From the NCBI GenBank assembly GCA_002989075.1, contig PSQN01000003.1:1740340-1804339 (forward strand): a stretch of 64,000 bases of DNA, given 5' to 3'. The translations under genes were made by a program, and so were the position numbers. A model generated the notes under the pieces. That model was not told where the DNA came from. It worked only from the letters and a program-made list of their open reading frames with translations, and did not search any database. Below are positions 38,589 to 49,611 of the stretch, piece after piece; the first letter of the stretch is position 1; the number at the start of each line of letters is the position of its first letter. The DNA is from Arthonia radiata. Taxonomy: Eukaryota > Ascomycota > Arthoniomycetes > Arthoniales > Arthoniaceae.

Positions 38589-39143
38589 ATGGCATCCGTA
38601 ACCTCAGCTTCTACTACAAGGGCCAGCGCTCTAGAGCCAACCAACGGTTTGAGCGACGACGACGTCCACCAGCTTCTCACCAAGCCACTCGCCCTCGTCT
38701 GGCTCGAGACAAAACGCCGCATCATCATCAGCATCAAAGATGCGGACCTAGATCTTTCTCTACAGCAGAAGCACGATGAGAAAATGGGTCAAATCCTGGA
38801 CGAAGCTCACTCGGACTCGGACCACACGAAGCAGAAGTTGGCTGGGCACGCAGCAAAAGACATGTTCGGGCCATTCGGCAGGGACTGGGACTCTTTGGCA
38901 AGGTACAAGAGGGCAGGGCTGGTCAGAGTCGAGCTCATCCGAATGGGCAAGGTGAGTGAGCGCATTGAGAATGGTCTGAGGCAGTCAGGGATGTTCGACA
39001 AGCGCTGCAAAGGCGTTCTCGGCGACTTTGCGCTCTTCATTCGAGCTGTGTGGGCTTATCCGGTCAGTGTTTGGGACAGGGCGCTGCAGGGAGATGAGGT
39101 TGATGCCGGTTTGATGAGTGCGTGGGGGGCGAGGGCGAATTGA
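38589..39143 (+). CDS. Tandem orphan family member 5 (most diverged)
   Basis: A single-exon gene of 184 aa from the ATG at 38,589. Block 1 survives as GLSDDDVHQLLTKPLALVW and a TKRRI helix. Block 2 is recognisable only by spacing and a few positions (RIENGLRQSGMFDKRC, VLGDFALFIRAVW); the KAG and AM pairs are lost. The central linker is longer and includes a DMFGPFGRDWD stretch. It may have taken a different role or be decaying, though its frame is intact. It ends about 0.3 kb before the MCM2 stop, in convergent orientation. Confidence 0.68.
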   Translation: MASVTSASTTRASALEPTNGLSDDDVHQLLTKPLALVWLETKRRIIISIKDADLDLSLQQKHDEKMGQILDEAHSDSDHTKQKLAGHAAKDMFGPFGRDWDSLARYKRAGLVRVELIRMGKVSERIENGLRQSGMFDKRCKGVLGDFALFIRAVWAYPVSVWDRALQGDEVDAGLMSAWGARAN

Positions 39144-39461
39144 CGGATGACTTTGGTCGCGGATTGCTCGTGTAATAGCAGTGGAAAGGGACGACATGGC
39201 TAGCAGGCAACGAAGCTTCCAGGCTGCCAATTTGAGTGTCAGCCACAGAGACAAAGAGTGTGGGCTTTGCTCAATTGCGACGGATCAGAATTTGACTCCA
39301 TCGATGCAAGCCTAGTAGGTGGGACTTGAAGCCTGCGATACTAGAACCTCAAATGTTGGTATTGAGGATCTAAATTTCATCTGAGGGTATCCAGACCCCA
39401 TCCCGGAGACTCCATAAACCGTACATCCCATCGTGCATTTACCTGAACATTACATTCCACC
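39144..39461. other. Convergent spacer between member 5 and MCM2
   Basis: About 320 bp of 3' flanking sequence shared by two convergent genes. I see no feature in it. Confidence 0.5.
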
Positions 39462-42108
39462 TCATCTTGTACCATTCTTGCCCGGTCGTCGCAGCGTATA
39501 CTTCGCAAAAGCCCTCGCTAATGCCTTCTTACAGCTCACCTTTTGGCTAGCCACAAAGCTGTCGACGGTGACAGCAATGGCGCGATCAATATCGCTTGCG
39601 TTGCAATACTCGCTTAGACGCATCTTTGCGAATGCTTCTGAGAGACGCATGATGGCTTCAAGATGACGTACCTAGCAATTTGATTAGTAGCGAAACACGG
39701 ATGCATGAGGAGAGGAGGGGACTCACGGTAATTGGATACGCCCCAGTCGTCATACTCTCCCTCCGCATGTCAGCAAACAGTCTCGCAATCTTATCCTGAT
39801 CCATGTGATACAATTTAGGCTGCACGTGCTCACGCGCAAACAGGATGTACTTCCGCAGCAGCTCCTGTGGGATAGGACCTTGAGCCTCCTTCTCCTTCTG
39901 CGCGTGCACGCCATTCACGTCGCCATCTTGGTCAACATCCATGTCGTTGTTCTGACCCACGGTGTTACCATTTGCTGTCTCTGCGTTAGCAGATGCGTTG
40001 TGCATCGGATGCGATCGTCCGTGCGAGTTGACAACAAAGTTCGCCAGTCGCTCATCTTCCTCTGGGTTGACGGTATCGCGGACGACGCACAGCACGTCAA
40101 AACGTGACAGGATGGGCTCGGTAAGTTCGACGTTTTGCGCGAACGGAATGGTACTATTGTAGCGACCACCGATGGGATTAGCCGCAGCGACAATGCTGCA
40201 GCGTGCCTGCAATGTTGTGACGATGCCGGCCTTGCTGATAGAGATAGTCTGCTGTTCCATGGCCTCGTGAATGGATGTTCGATCCTGATCATTCATCTTG
40301 TCGAATTCGTCAATCAAGCAAGTTCCTCTGTCCGCCAACACAAGCGCGCCACCTTCTAGCGTCCACTCCGAAGTCATAGGATCTCTTCGCACAGACGCTG
40401 TGAGACCGACGGCAGAGGCACCCTGACCAGTAGCGAAGACAGCTCGGTGTGCTGTCTTTTCGATGTACTTCAACACTTGAGACTTGGCAGTACCAGGGTC
40501 ACCCAGTAACAAGATGTTGATGTCGCCACGGATCCTGTGATCGCCTCCGGCCACTTTGCTGACGCCGCCGAACATACTAAGCGCGGCGGCAGTCTTGATG
40601 TCGGTGTGGCCATAGATGCTAGGAGCCATGCTCGCGACGACCTTGTCAATGACATCGCGGTCACGGCTGAGCGCTCTGATCTCCCGCTCGTCTTGCTCCG
40701 AGAGTCGAAAACCTGCAAGTTGGTCGTGTGCTTTGATGACATTGTTGGCTTCGATGATGGTCGCGAACACTGGAAAGCCGTTCTTGTGGTTCAGCTGAGC
40801 GTCGTAACTATTCCGATAGATGCCAGTGATCTCGACTTCTTCACCAGGCTTTGCAATGTCTATCAGATCCCATGTAAGGATGACCTCGCGATGACGAGGT
40901 AGTCGGCCGGCTGGGACAGTGCCAGGCGATTCTTGAAGCGTCAGTTTCTGGTAATTGCGGAACACTGTCTGTTCTGAATTGACAGTGAACGGTCCCTTCG
41001 ACTGGCAATTCTGACAGTATGAGATCTTGAGCTCAGCATGTGATTCTTGCTGAAACGGACCGAGAGTGGCACCGCATTTGCAGTCAAACTTGACATACTT
41101 CAATTGAGGGAACACGCCAGAACGACGAGTAACCACGCCAGAGGCACGGACTAGGCAGTTTAAGTGAGACTGGCGCAGCTGTCGTAGCGTGTACTGCACT
41201 GGAAGATCAGTGATGCGAACGTGGATCTCAGAGTGGATACGCTGGTAGTCTTGATAGTGGAGGAGCGTGACATCCATTGCCACCTCGTCAAAGATTTGCA
41301 ACATCTCGGATGGCGCGTTGGCAAGGAAGTATGCCAGAATGGCTTTGGATGTTGCCAGATGATCGTAAGAGACCTCGAGCGACTCTGCGTTGACTTCACC
41401 AAGCGTTCGAATGCGTGTCCCATAGACCGAGATACCATTGTCATCAGTATACTCAGTGAGGAAAGATCTGAACTCCTCTCTGATTGTGCGGCTGACAGCA
41501 GGCTGGCTGATCCAGTCGTTGAGACTCGAGGCTTTTACTTCTTGCAGCTGATCCAGGGACAATACTTCTCTGTCAATGTTGTCGTACATATCCACGTCGT
41601 CTTCGTCTTCATCGTATCTATGTCGTCGTCGGCGCGGTTGCCGCGTCAAATCCATGAGCATGTCTTCGTCTTCATCTTGAAGGAAAGCAGCCGGCATCTG
41701 GCGCCTGCGTTGCATCTCACGATCTCGCCTGTTGAGGCGTGCTTCGAGTTGCCGTCGCGCAGCGGGATCCAGGTCATCGAAATCGCCCTCATCATCAAGC
41801 ATAGCGCCTTGATATTGGTCGTTCTCGCGACGTTCATAGTCACGTTCGAAATTGTCGTCGAACAGATCAATGCCGGCCTCGTCCTCCGCCAGCTCATCGA
41901 CGTCGTCGATATCGCCAATCAAGTCATCCTCTGGATCCAGACCATCGTCATTGTCCTCGTCTTCCATGGGCATCATGGGCGGTGAAGATGGGGGGAGACT
42001 GGACGGAGGAGCCGCCGCAGACGATGTGGGTGCGTCATCTTCAGGCTCGCGCGAGCGCTTGCGCCCACGGCCACTGCTAGGTGGCGCGCCTCTATTGGCG
42101 GCCGACAT
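39462..42108 (-). CDS. MCM2: DNA replication licensing factor MCM2
   Basis: This gene encodes the Mcm2 subunit of the Mcm2-7 replicative helicase. The model is complement(39462..39671, 39727..42108), 863 aa, with one 55-bp intron (GTGAGT...CTAG); the splice restores GAYPIT followed by VRHLEAIMRLSEA, a conserved MCM sequence. The first 170 residues are acidic and low complexity, as in other Mcm2 proteins (histone-binding tail). A zinc finger follows (CKCGATLG ... CQNCQS), then the AAA+ core: Walker A GDPGTAKSQVLKY, Walker B LVLADRGTCLIDEFDKMN, and the arginine finger in ILSRFDV. The first ATG in frame is at 42,108; the frame upstream has only TTG. An ACGCGT box lies 250 bp upstream. Length fits the family. 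Confidence 0.97.
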
Positions 42109-42559
42109 GTTCTGACGCAACGGAGAGCTATAGTAGTGGTCAGTAAGAGTACGCTCATCTTCTGAAGGTGGTGTGAGTGTCGAACCTCATGAGGGAGACG
42201 TAGCCCGCTTGTGGCTGTAGAGATGGTCCCTGTATAGAAACACGATTTGAACGGTTTGATCCGTTATGCGCAACAACAGGTGCCTGGTGCCTGCTGCTCG
42301 TATTTAGCTCGAGTATGGGACGAGGTTGGTGGAGGAAAGGTCGAGGGGCTTCAGAAGACGCGTAGAAATCAATTAACGCGCTTTTTGCCCATCTTAGCTC
42401 TAGCGCGTCTATAGCGCGTTGTAAAGTGCGAGCTTGGCGCGTTCGTCTTCGGAATGCTCACTCATTTCGTCTTGATGCACTGGGAAACATCAGCAATCGA
42501 TTTCACATCGATCCTCAGTCGCAGCGCTGCTTAACCATCGGATACAGTACACAGCAAAA
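42109..42559. other. Divergent promoter between MCM2 and UBR7-like gene
   Basis: A 450-bp spacer. It contains ACGCGT at 42,358-42,363 and three further GCGC-rich near matches (AACGCGC, AGCGCGT twice) within the next 65 bases. This is the only regulatory-looking cluster I see. Confidence 0.55.
42358..42363 (+). promoter_or_regulatory. MCB-like box upstream of MCM2
   Basis: ACGCGT lies 250 bp upstream of the MCM2 start, beside a run of GCGCG-containing near matches. MCM genes are classic G1/S targets in yeasts; action here is inferred. Confidence 0.45.
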
Positions 42560-44177
42560 ATGGATCCCCAAACGATGGCCAACGACACCAACGCGCCTGC
42601 TTCCCAAACCGCTCAAGAGTTCGTCCTTGCTGCTGCTCAAGGTCGCGTGTTTGTGCATGCTGACATATCTTAGCTATATCTCGAGTCAACTTGAGCTCGA
42701 AGCAGAGGCGCGCGAAGCTCTACCATATCAATTCGACACGTGCACGAAACCTATGGGGCCTCTGCGTCAAACCGTCTTCTCTTGCCTGACTTGCAATCCT
42801 CCACCAAGCGGTCCTTTACAATCCTACGCGCCCGCTGGCGTCTGCTACTCATGCTCGATCTCTTGCCATACGGAACACGAGCTTGTCGAGCTCTTCAGCA
42901 GACGCGATTTCGAATGCGATTGCGGTACGACTCGACTGCCATCAACATCACAATGTTCTCTGCGGATCAACGCGGAGACCGGACGAAAAGGTGGCGTGCA
43001 GTCGGAAAGCCCACGAGAGGGCAATAAATACAATCACAATTATCGCAATCGCTTTTGCGGTTGCGGTGAGCTTTACGACCCTCACAAGCAAGAAGGGACG
43101 ATGTTTCAGTGCTTAGGTCTTGGCACCACCGAAGATGGAGGCTGTGGGGAGGATTGGTGGCATCCAGAATGCATCATGGGTATCAGCAAAGATTGGCGCA
43201 AGCAAAAGGCTTCCTATGCGGCGAAGGAGCATACGACACTAGCCACAAACGGAGGCGCCGCTCATATCGGAGACGGTGGTGTTGGTCGAGAAGTTCCGCC
43301 GACACATGAACAAGAGAATGCCGAAGGAGAGGAGGAAGAAGACGATGAACTGCCGCCCGGCTTTCCACATGAAGATGACTTCGAACATTTGCTATGTTAT
43401 AAGTGCGTGGAAGCACATCCTTGGATCAAGAGCTACGCTGGCGCGACTGGCTTCCTCACAGGCATCGAGCACAGGAGCGGTGCGGTACTCAATAATGCTA
43501 CTCACGGTATTGTCAATGCGGAGTCCAATGCAACGATTGAGCAAGCCCAGGAAGCACTAAATGCAAAGACCTTGACGTCTAAGAAGCGGTCGTTCGACGA
43601 TGCAGAGCTGCAGGACGGCGAAGCTGATGGTTCTCAATCGACAAAGAAAGTCAAGGGAGCTGAAGACGCCGTCCCAGTATCCAACGGAGAGTCAACTTGC
43701 AAACTGAGCACTCTACCAGAGGCGACTACATCGAGAATATCGCTCCTTCTCAAGGAAGACTTCCGCGACAACCTATGTCACTGTGCGTCGTGCTTTCCGC
43801 TTCTGAAGGCGCATGCGCAGCTACTAGATGAAGAGGATACGTATGAGCCTCCGCGATCCGAATCCGAGGCGGGCGGAGATGACAGTGCGCACTCGGTCGG
43901 CACGCGCAGCTTACTAGACCGCGGCGAAGCGGCGCTATCGAACATGGACCGAGTGCGGGCCATTGAGGGCGTCATGGCATACAACCACCTAAAGGACAAG
44001 GTCAAAGGCTTCTTGAAGCCTTACGCCGAAAGTGGGGAGGCAGTCGGCGCGGAGGACATCAAGAAGTATTTCGAGAAGCTCAGAGGTGACGAGCAGGCTC
44101 TGCGGGAAGCGGGCATCACAGCTGGTGGTGATAGTGGTAATGGAGGAGACAACAGGCGCGAGCAAAGTGGCCATTAG
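42560..44177 (+). CDS. UBR7: UBR7/Mlo2-like protein with UBR box and PHD-like finger
   Basis: The likely model is join(42560..42646, 42696..44177), 522 aa, with a 49-bp intron (GTGTTT...TTGAG, branch GCTGAC). This removes a nonsense N-terminus and gives a start MDPQTMANDT followed by LEAEAREALPYQFDTC, as in the family. The exact 5' splice site is uncertain; a GTCCTT donor upstream is possible. Residues about 45-124 are a Cys/His-rich UBR zinc finger (SCLTCNPP, GVCYSCSISCHTEHELVELF, FECDCGT). Residues about 150-270 form a PHD-like finger (CGCGELYDP, CGEDWWHPEC, LLCYKCVEAHPW). Human UBR7 is a nuclear histone H2B ubiquitin ligase and S. pombe Mlo2 is its relative. The rest is acidic linker and a Cys-containing C-terminal region (CHCASCFPL). 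Confidence 0.9.
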
Positions 44178-44715
44178 ACTGTCTTATGTACGCTCAAAGT
44201 CCATATGCTGGATGATATGTGAAATGATTTGAATGTAAAAGTAATGACAGAATGGAGACAGCTCAATGAAAATCTATAGCCACATAACGGCAAGCTTGAG
44301 CAAACAATAGTCGGATTTGAAGCCTGATTGATTGATTGCACGAGAGCCGACATTGTCCTCTCATAGTTGTCAGAGCTTCGTCAGGGTCAGTGAAACAATC
44401 CACGTCTGTTGTCGAGCCAACCACGTAGGACCTCATTTGAGTATGGTCCTTCCGTCCTGTTTGATTGTTCAACAAACCTCCCCCAACATCAGCTTGGGCA
44501 GTCTCGAAGACGCTGAACTTCCTGGCTAAGTAAATTAGTGAGCGTTACCTACGAATGAAGCGAGGAAGTCGTTAGTTGAGCCTTTGGAGTCGGCGCCGCA
44601 GGCTCGATAAATCCTGTGCTCGACCATCTGGCTCTGCAATTTCATTGTCCAGTACTCCCCGAAGCATCGCGTGACCCTAGAAGCAAAAGATCTGACAGTG
44701 GCATAAGAGTGTACA
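44178..44715. other. Spacer between UBR7-like and phosphoribomutase genes
   Basis: About 540 bp between two genes on the same strand. Only short frames occur. I see no other feature. Confidence 0.5.
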
Positions 44716-46699
44716 ATGGCAGACACAGAGCTTGATAGCCTGTTTCAGTCATGGATGACTAATGATTGGTCTGAGCCTAGTCGAGAGGCGACGAGGTCCT
44801 ACTACGAAGGCACAGATGATGACAGGGGGTATCTAAAGACATTGTTGTCACCACGTATAGCCTTTGGCACTGCAGGTTTGAGGGCGGAGATGCTCCCCGG
44901 CTTTGCGAACTTCAATCATGTCACCGTAAGACAAGCTGTGCTGGGTTTGGCAGACTACTTGGTCGAGCAGTTGGGCGACGAGGCATGCTCAAGAGGCGTG
45001 ATTGTGGGGCATGATCATCGAGCAATGTCACAGCCTCTCTCGCATTCTAAGTTTAATCCGGTATGGCAAGAGCGTCTGTGCGACCATTTCCCACAGGGCG
45101 AAGGTGCGGGCTGACTGCATTGGCGCAGCTGAGCCCAAGACCTTTCTACGATCATCGCTGTAGCTCTCTTTACCTTGCCGAACTGGTGGCACGGACTCTG
45201 AAAGGCAAACACATCAGCGTCACACGCCTCGATGAATGCCATACTCCGCTTGTTCCGTTCGCCGTTATAGATCAAAAGGCTGCTGCGGGCGTGATGATCA
45301 CGGCCAGTCATAACCCAAAGACCTACAATGGGCTCAAGGTCTACTGGCAGTCCGGGTGTCAGATAAATCACCCACATGATGAAGGCATCGCTGCGGCCAT
45401 TGACAGGATCCTTGAGCAACCACTCTCAAGTGATCCGGACACTGAAATTGATCATTTGCCACCCTCTGACACGTCACTAACTCAGGAAATCAAAGATCGT
45501 TACAACGACTGTCTTCAACAGAGAGCAAAGCATAGTAACTTAGCGGATTTAGAACCGGTGATGATAACGTGCATGCATGGTGAGGAGAAACTGTGAATAT
45601 CGCATGAGAGGGGTGTGCGACTGCTGATGTATTCCCAGGCGTCGGTGCACCGGCCATCCAGGCGGTGCTTGATACATCCTTGAGCCAATATGCTTCGCGA
45701 AATGTTTCCTGGGTAAAAAGTCAAAAGAATCCGGATCCCGCTTTCCCAACAGTCGCCTTCCCAAATCCTGAAGAGAAGGGTGCGCTAGATTTGGCTATGC
45801 AGCAAGCAGACTCCGCGGGTACCAAAACGATATTAGCTGTTGATCCGGATGCAGATCGGTTTGCTGCTGCCGAGAAGATTAGTGGTAGATGGCATCGCTT
45901 CACAGGCAATGAAATAGGCGTTCTACTTGTCGTGCACGTTCTCGAGGACAGGCTGCATTTAGGATCACTATCAATTGAAGAAAGACGGCAGATTGCAACG
46001 CTGACCACAGCAGTATCAAGTGCGGCGCTGAAGCGAATCGCCGAAGCGGAAGGCTTCTACTGTGAGGAAACATTGACCGGCTTCAAATGGATGGCTAATC
46101 GTGCCCAAGAACTCGAGCAGCAAGGCTACAACATAGTGTTCGCTTTCGAAGAAGCACTAGGCTACATGTTTCCAGACGTCGTCTATGACAAAGACGGCGT
46201 TGCTGCACTGCTTGAGTTCTTGGTCGCAAGACACACATGGAAGACACAACAAGACATGACACCAATGCAGAAGCTTGACAGCATCTACAAAAAGTACGGG
46301 TACCATGCAGACGCAAATACGTATGTCGTCTCGCCTAATGCGGACTCCACCAATGCAGCCTTCGCCACTATACGCGATGCGCAGCGTAGACAAGGTGCAG
46401 GTACCAAGTCAAAGCCTGCTGTGCTCGGTCATGAGATCTGCAAGTCGTACAGAGACCTTACTACCGGCGTTGACACGAGCCAGCCTAACCGACAGCCCAG
46501 GCTACCTGTGGATCCGAAGACACACATGATCAGCTGTGAGATAGGCGAAGCTCGCTTTACTGTACGAGGCTCTGGCACCGAGCCCAAGGTAAAGTTGTAT
46601 GTGGAAAGCAGAGGATCGTCGTTGGAAGACGCGCAGGACAAAGCCGATAAGCTGCAGAAATTGATCATTGAGGATTGGCTCTATATGCTTAAGGCGTGA
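44716..46699 (+). CDS. PRM15: Phosphoribomutase/phosphoglucomutase (Prm15/PGM2 type)
   Basis: An alpha-D-phosphohexomutase of the type that interconverts pentose or hexose 1- and 6/5-phosphates. It shows FGTAGLRAEM near the N-terminus, the phosphoserine loop TASHNPK, the metal loop DPDADR, the sugar-binding FEEALGYM and a C-terminal RGSGTEPK phosphate loop. My preferred join is 44716..45026, 45164..45579, 45639..46699, 595 aa. The last intron (59 bp, GTGAGG...CCCAG) is firm. The first is not: 45,027-45,163 (137 bp, weak GTCACA donor) gives GHDHRAISLYLAEL, the same length as relatives; 45,061-45,128 (68 bp, GTATGG, good branch) is in frame too but inserts extra residues. An 8-bp repeat GATCATCG brackets the extra segment. 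FEEALGY rather than GEESFG points to the PGM2/Prm15 branch. Confidence 0.9.
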
Positions 46700-47052
46700 G
46701 CACTCTCTTCGCAGACGTCAGTATGCCTGCTGGAACTGAGCATAGCAGCCATGCATAGGACTCCAAGTGGCGGACCTAGTCTGCGTTGGTGCATGCTGTT
46801 CCCTCAATGGCTGATAATGAGCCGACTTGGGTTTATGTAGTGAGTGGCAAATCCGCACGCTCGTAAAGCGCACTCATCCGAAGCCAGTTCAAATTACGCT
46901 GTGGGAGTAGACTGACTCACCGCTCTAAGCATGAGCTCTTCTCGTCCACTTACAGCGAGATCTCAAGCGCATTCGATCATTGGCTAAGGTGGCAGAGCTG
47001 TGCTCGTCTATATCGTAAGAGAGACAGATTTATAGAATCCCTCGCATTCCGG
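46700..47052. other. Convergent spacer
   Basis: About 350 bp between the convergent phosphoribomutase and dehydrogenase genes. I see nothing else in it. Confidence 0.5.
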
Positions 47053-48062
47053 CTAAGTAAACACAATACCGCCTGGCCACTGTCAGTCGTCACCCTCGAT
47101 ATCATTAGCAAAGTGAACTCACCATCGATAACAATATTCTGCCCCGTCATATAATCACTATCCGCACTCGCCAAAAAGTGCACCGTATTGCTCACATCCT
47201 CCGGCACGCTCGTCCGCCCCAACGCGATCAACTCGTCACTATACTTCTTGATCGTCGCGCCCTTCTCCACGCCCGCCCGCGTCCCCATCCCCTCATCAAT
47301 CAGATCCCACATCTTCGTTCCCACGATCCCCGGCGCATACGCGTTCACCGTGATCCCGTGCGGCGCCATCTCCATCGCCATCGCCTGCGTCAGGCCCCGC
47401 ACAGCCCACTTACTGGCGCTGTAGTGACTCAGCATCGGAAACGGCTTGAACGCCACGATCGAGCTCGCGCCGATGATCTTGTACACCCCGCTGCTGGGCG
47501 TGGGCACGCCGCCCTTGCCATGTTCGGTCGGCGGATGCTGGGGCGGGCGCCCTTGCGCGATGAATTGACGAGCAGCTTCGACATAGCAGTTGTTAAGCCC
47601 GAAGACGTTGACAGAAAACATGCGCTGCCAGTCTTCTTCGGAGAGTTCCAGTAGCGGTCGCACCTGTGCAATGCCGGCGTTGGCGACCATGGTGTTGAGG
47701 GGCCCGAGTTCTTTGACGGACTTTTGGATCAGGGAGGTCACTTCGCTACGTTTGGAGACATCGGCGAGGGCCGGGATGGCGGTGCCGCCGGCGGTGGTGA
47801 TGTCGTGGACGGTCTTGCGGGAGGGGTGTTAGTGTGCTAGAAGTCAGCGTGAATGGGCGGAGAAGAATGTCATACTTCGTGCACGGCATCTTTGTTAGCT
47901 GCGATATCGTTTACGCAGACTTTGTAGCCATCGCGGGCGAGGCGGAGGGCTATGGCTCGTCCACTAGAGCGTGTCTTAGTAGCTGAAAGCCGTCCTTTAA
48001 TACAGCCTGCAATGCACGTACATGCCTCTAGCGGCCCCGGTAACAATAGTAGTAGAGGCCAT
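47053..48062 (-). CDS. Short-chain dehydrogenase/reductase, diacetyl reductase-like
   Basis: The model is complement(47053..47072, 47123..47813, 47876..47963, 48022..48062), 279 aa, with introns of 50, 62 and 58 bp that all have good GT-AG ends. Splicing builds TGAARGIG at residues 8-15 (NAD(P) binding), NAG at 88-90, Ser about 161 and the catalytic Y174-x3-K178 (YSASK), and ends with the family-typical IVIDGGIVF before the stop. First and last exons are very short (41 and 20 nt). MEMAPHGITVNAYAPGIVGT and the overall pattern resemble BudC/diacetyl (acetoin) reductases, so the substrate is probably a small carbonyl compound; an unusual 20-residue Pro/Gly-rich loop (about 130-150) precedes the active site. 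Probably cytosolic; no signal peptide. Confidence 0.92.
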
Positions 48063-49169
48063 AGTTTACAGGTGGCTTACAGATACGCTCGATTACTGTC
48101 TCGGTGCTGGACTACAAGAACAAACGTCTCGTTCTGTCAGCACCTACTATCGTTCTAAGTATTGAGGCTCGCGAAGCTCTTTGAAGCGCACGGCAGCTCC
48201 GCATCTCGGCAAGGATTATGACGAGCCGGGCCTACGGGAGTTCGATCTAATGCAGGAACAGAAAGGGAGTACATACAAGAACACAGGCTACTTGCCCCCC
48301 TTCTCCGCAGTGAGGGGGAGCTATCTGCCGGTTGCAGGCCGTTCAAACCATGTGCTCAACCGCTGTCCAATAGAACGTCCTCGCAGGAGAAGGACGACAC
48401 ACGGTGATGACACGCGCGATCTTGCATCTTTCGCTTCAAAATTTGCACGATTTCAATGGTGTGAGGTGTTCTATAGCCCGATGCTTCGATCGTTGATCAG
48501 GGACCGTCGAAAGTTTGCTCGGAGCTGCTTAGAAGTAGAGAGGGGATTGGACTTCGCCTTGGAGTCTTGACGAGAATACGGGGTATAGGTATGGCTCGTT
48601 GAGCGCAGAATAAAACGCATCTATGAGCACTAAACCTTTTTGTTATATTCATTGAAATTGCGAGTCGATTGAGGTGGTCTCGGTGACATGGAACAAACTG
48701 TCCTCGTCGTTGTCGTCTGGTGACCATAGGTACCTAGCGTGCTAGCCACCTAGCCACTTGTGAGAGTGGTCTGTGCATTGCCATTGGCCACGGAAATACA
48801 ACTCCGACTGCATTGGGGTAACACATGCGAGATGGTCCGTGCACGTTTAATTGCTCAGACCCTTACTAGTATTTTACTCCTGATTCAGCTCAAGAATTAC
48901 CTATCGTAGTAATATAGCAGCCTGTTAAGCGCGCCAAGCATTGGCGCTTATTAGCGGCCGAAGCTCGAGTCAGACGTGAGAATACAAGACTGACAATATC
49001 TCGTCAGTACCTACGTTTTATTGGAAGATAATACATCTGAGTAGATCCACAGGATACCTTCAACTTATGTATGCTCGCTCTAAACTGTGGTGCTGCAGAA
49101 AGTCAATCTAGGATTCTAGAAAATTGGCGAGAAAAAGCTTAGACCGTTTCGCGAGACTTTCGCATACCC
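48063..49169. other. Intergenic region without convincing gene
   Basis: About 1.1 kb between the divergent dehydrogenase and desaturase genes. A 129-codon plus-strand frame at 48,181-48,570 has no domain and an unpersuasive composition. I do not call it. Confidence 0.45.
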
Positions 49170-49565
49170 CAACACCCCTATCCTCGCACTTCCAAGATCT
49201 GGACGACTAGGCTCCCATTTCCTCGCACTTCTAATATCTGGACGGCTGAGCACCTATGCCCACCCTCTAAAGACCTGGACGACGCGCGTATTCTCACACT
49301 TCCAATATCTGGACGACTGAGTACCTATTCTCTCTCTCCCAACATCTGTACGACTGACCATTCTCACACTCCCAAGATCTGGACGACTGAGCACCTATTC
49401 TCACACTACCAATACCTGAATGACTGAGCACCTGGACTGAGCACCTATTCTCTCACTCCCAATATCTGGACGACTGAGCACCTATACTCTCACTCCCAAT
49501 ATCTGGACGACTGAGCACCTATTCTCTCGCCCCCAATATCTGAACGACTGAGCATTCTCAAATTA
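49170..49565. repeat. Minisatellite upstream of the desaturase gene
   Basis: About nine to ten imperfect copies of a roughly 37-bp unit, built around AATATCTGGACGACTGAGC followed by ACCTATTCTCTCACTCCC. Copies differ by substitutions and small length changes; the last few are the most alike. The array ends about 47 bp before the desaturase ATG, so it lies in the promoter or 5' leader. Confidence 0.92.
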
Positions 49566-49611
49566 CCTAAAGCTATCAAGGGACACCATACGCACGACGA
49601 AAACAGTGAAC

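Noticed and set aside
48181-48570. 129-codon plus-strand frame upstream of the desaturase
   Set aside because: Starts with TTG or a weak ATG context, has no recognisable domain, and lies in a spacer with nothing conserved nearby.
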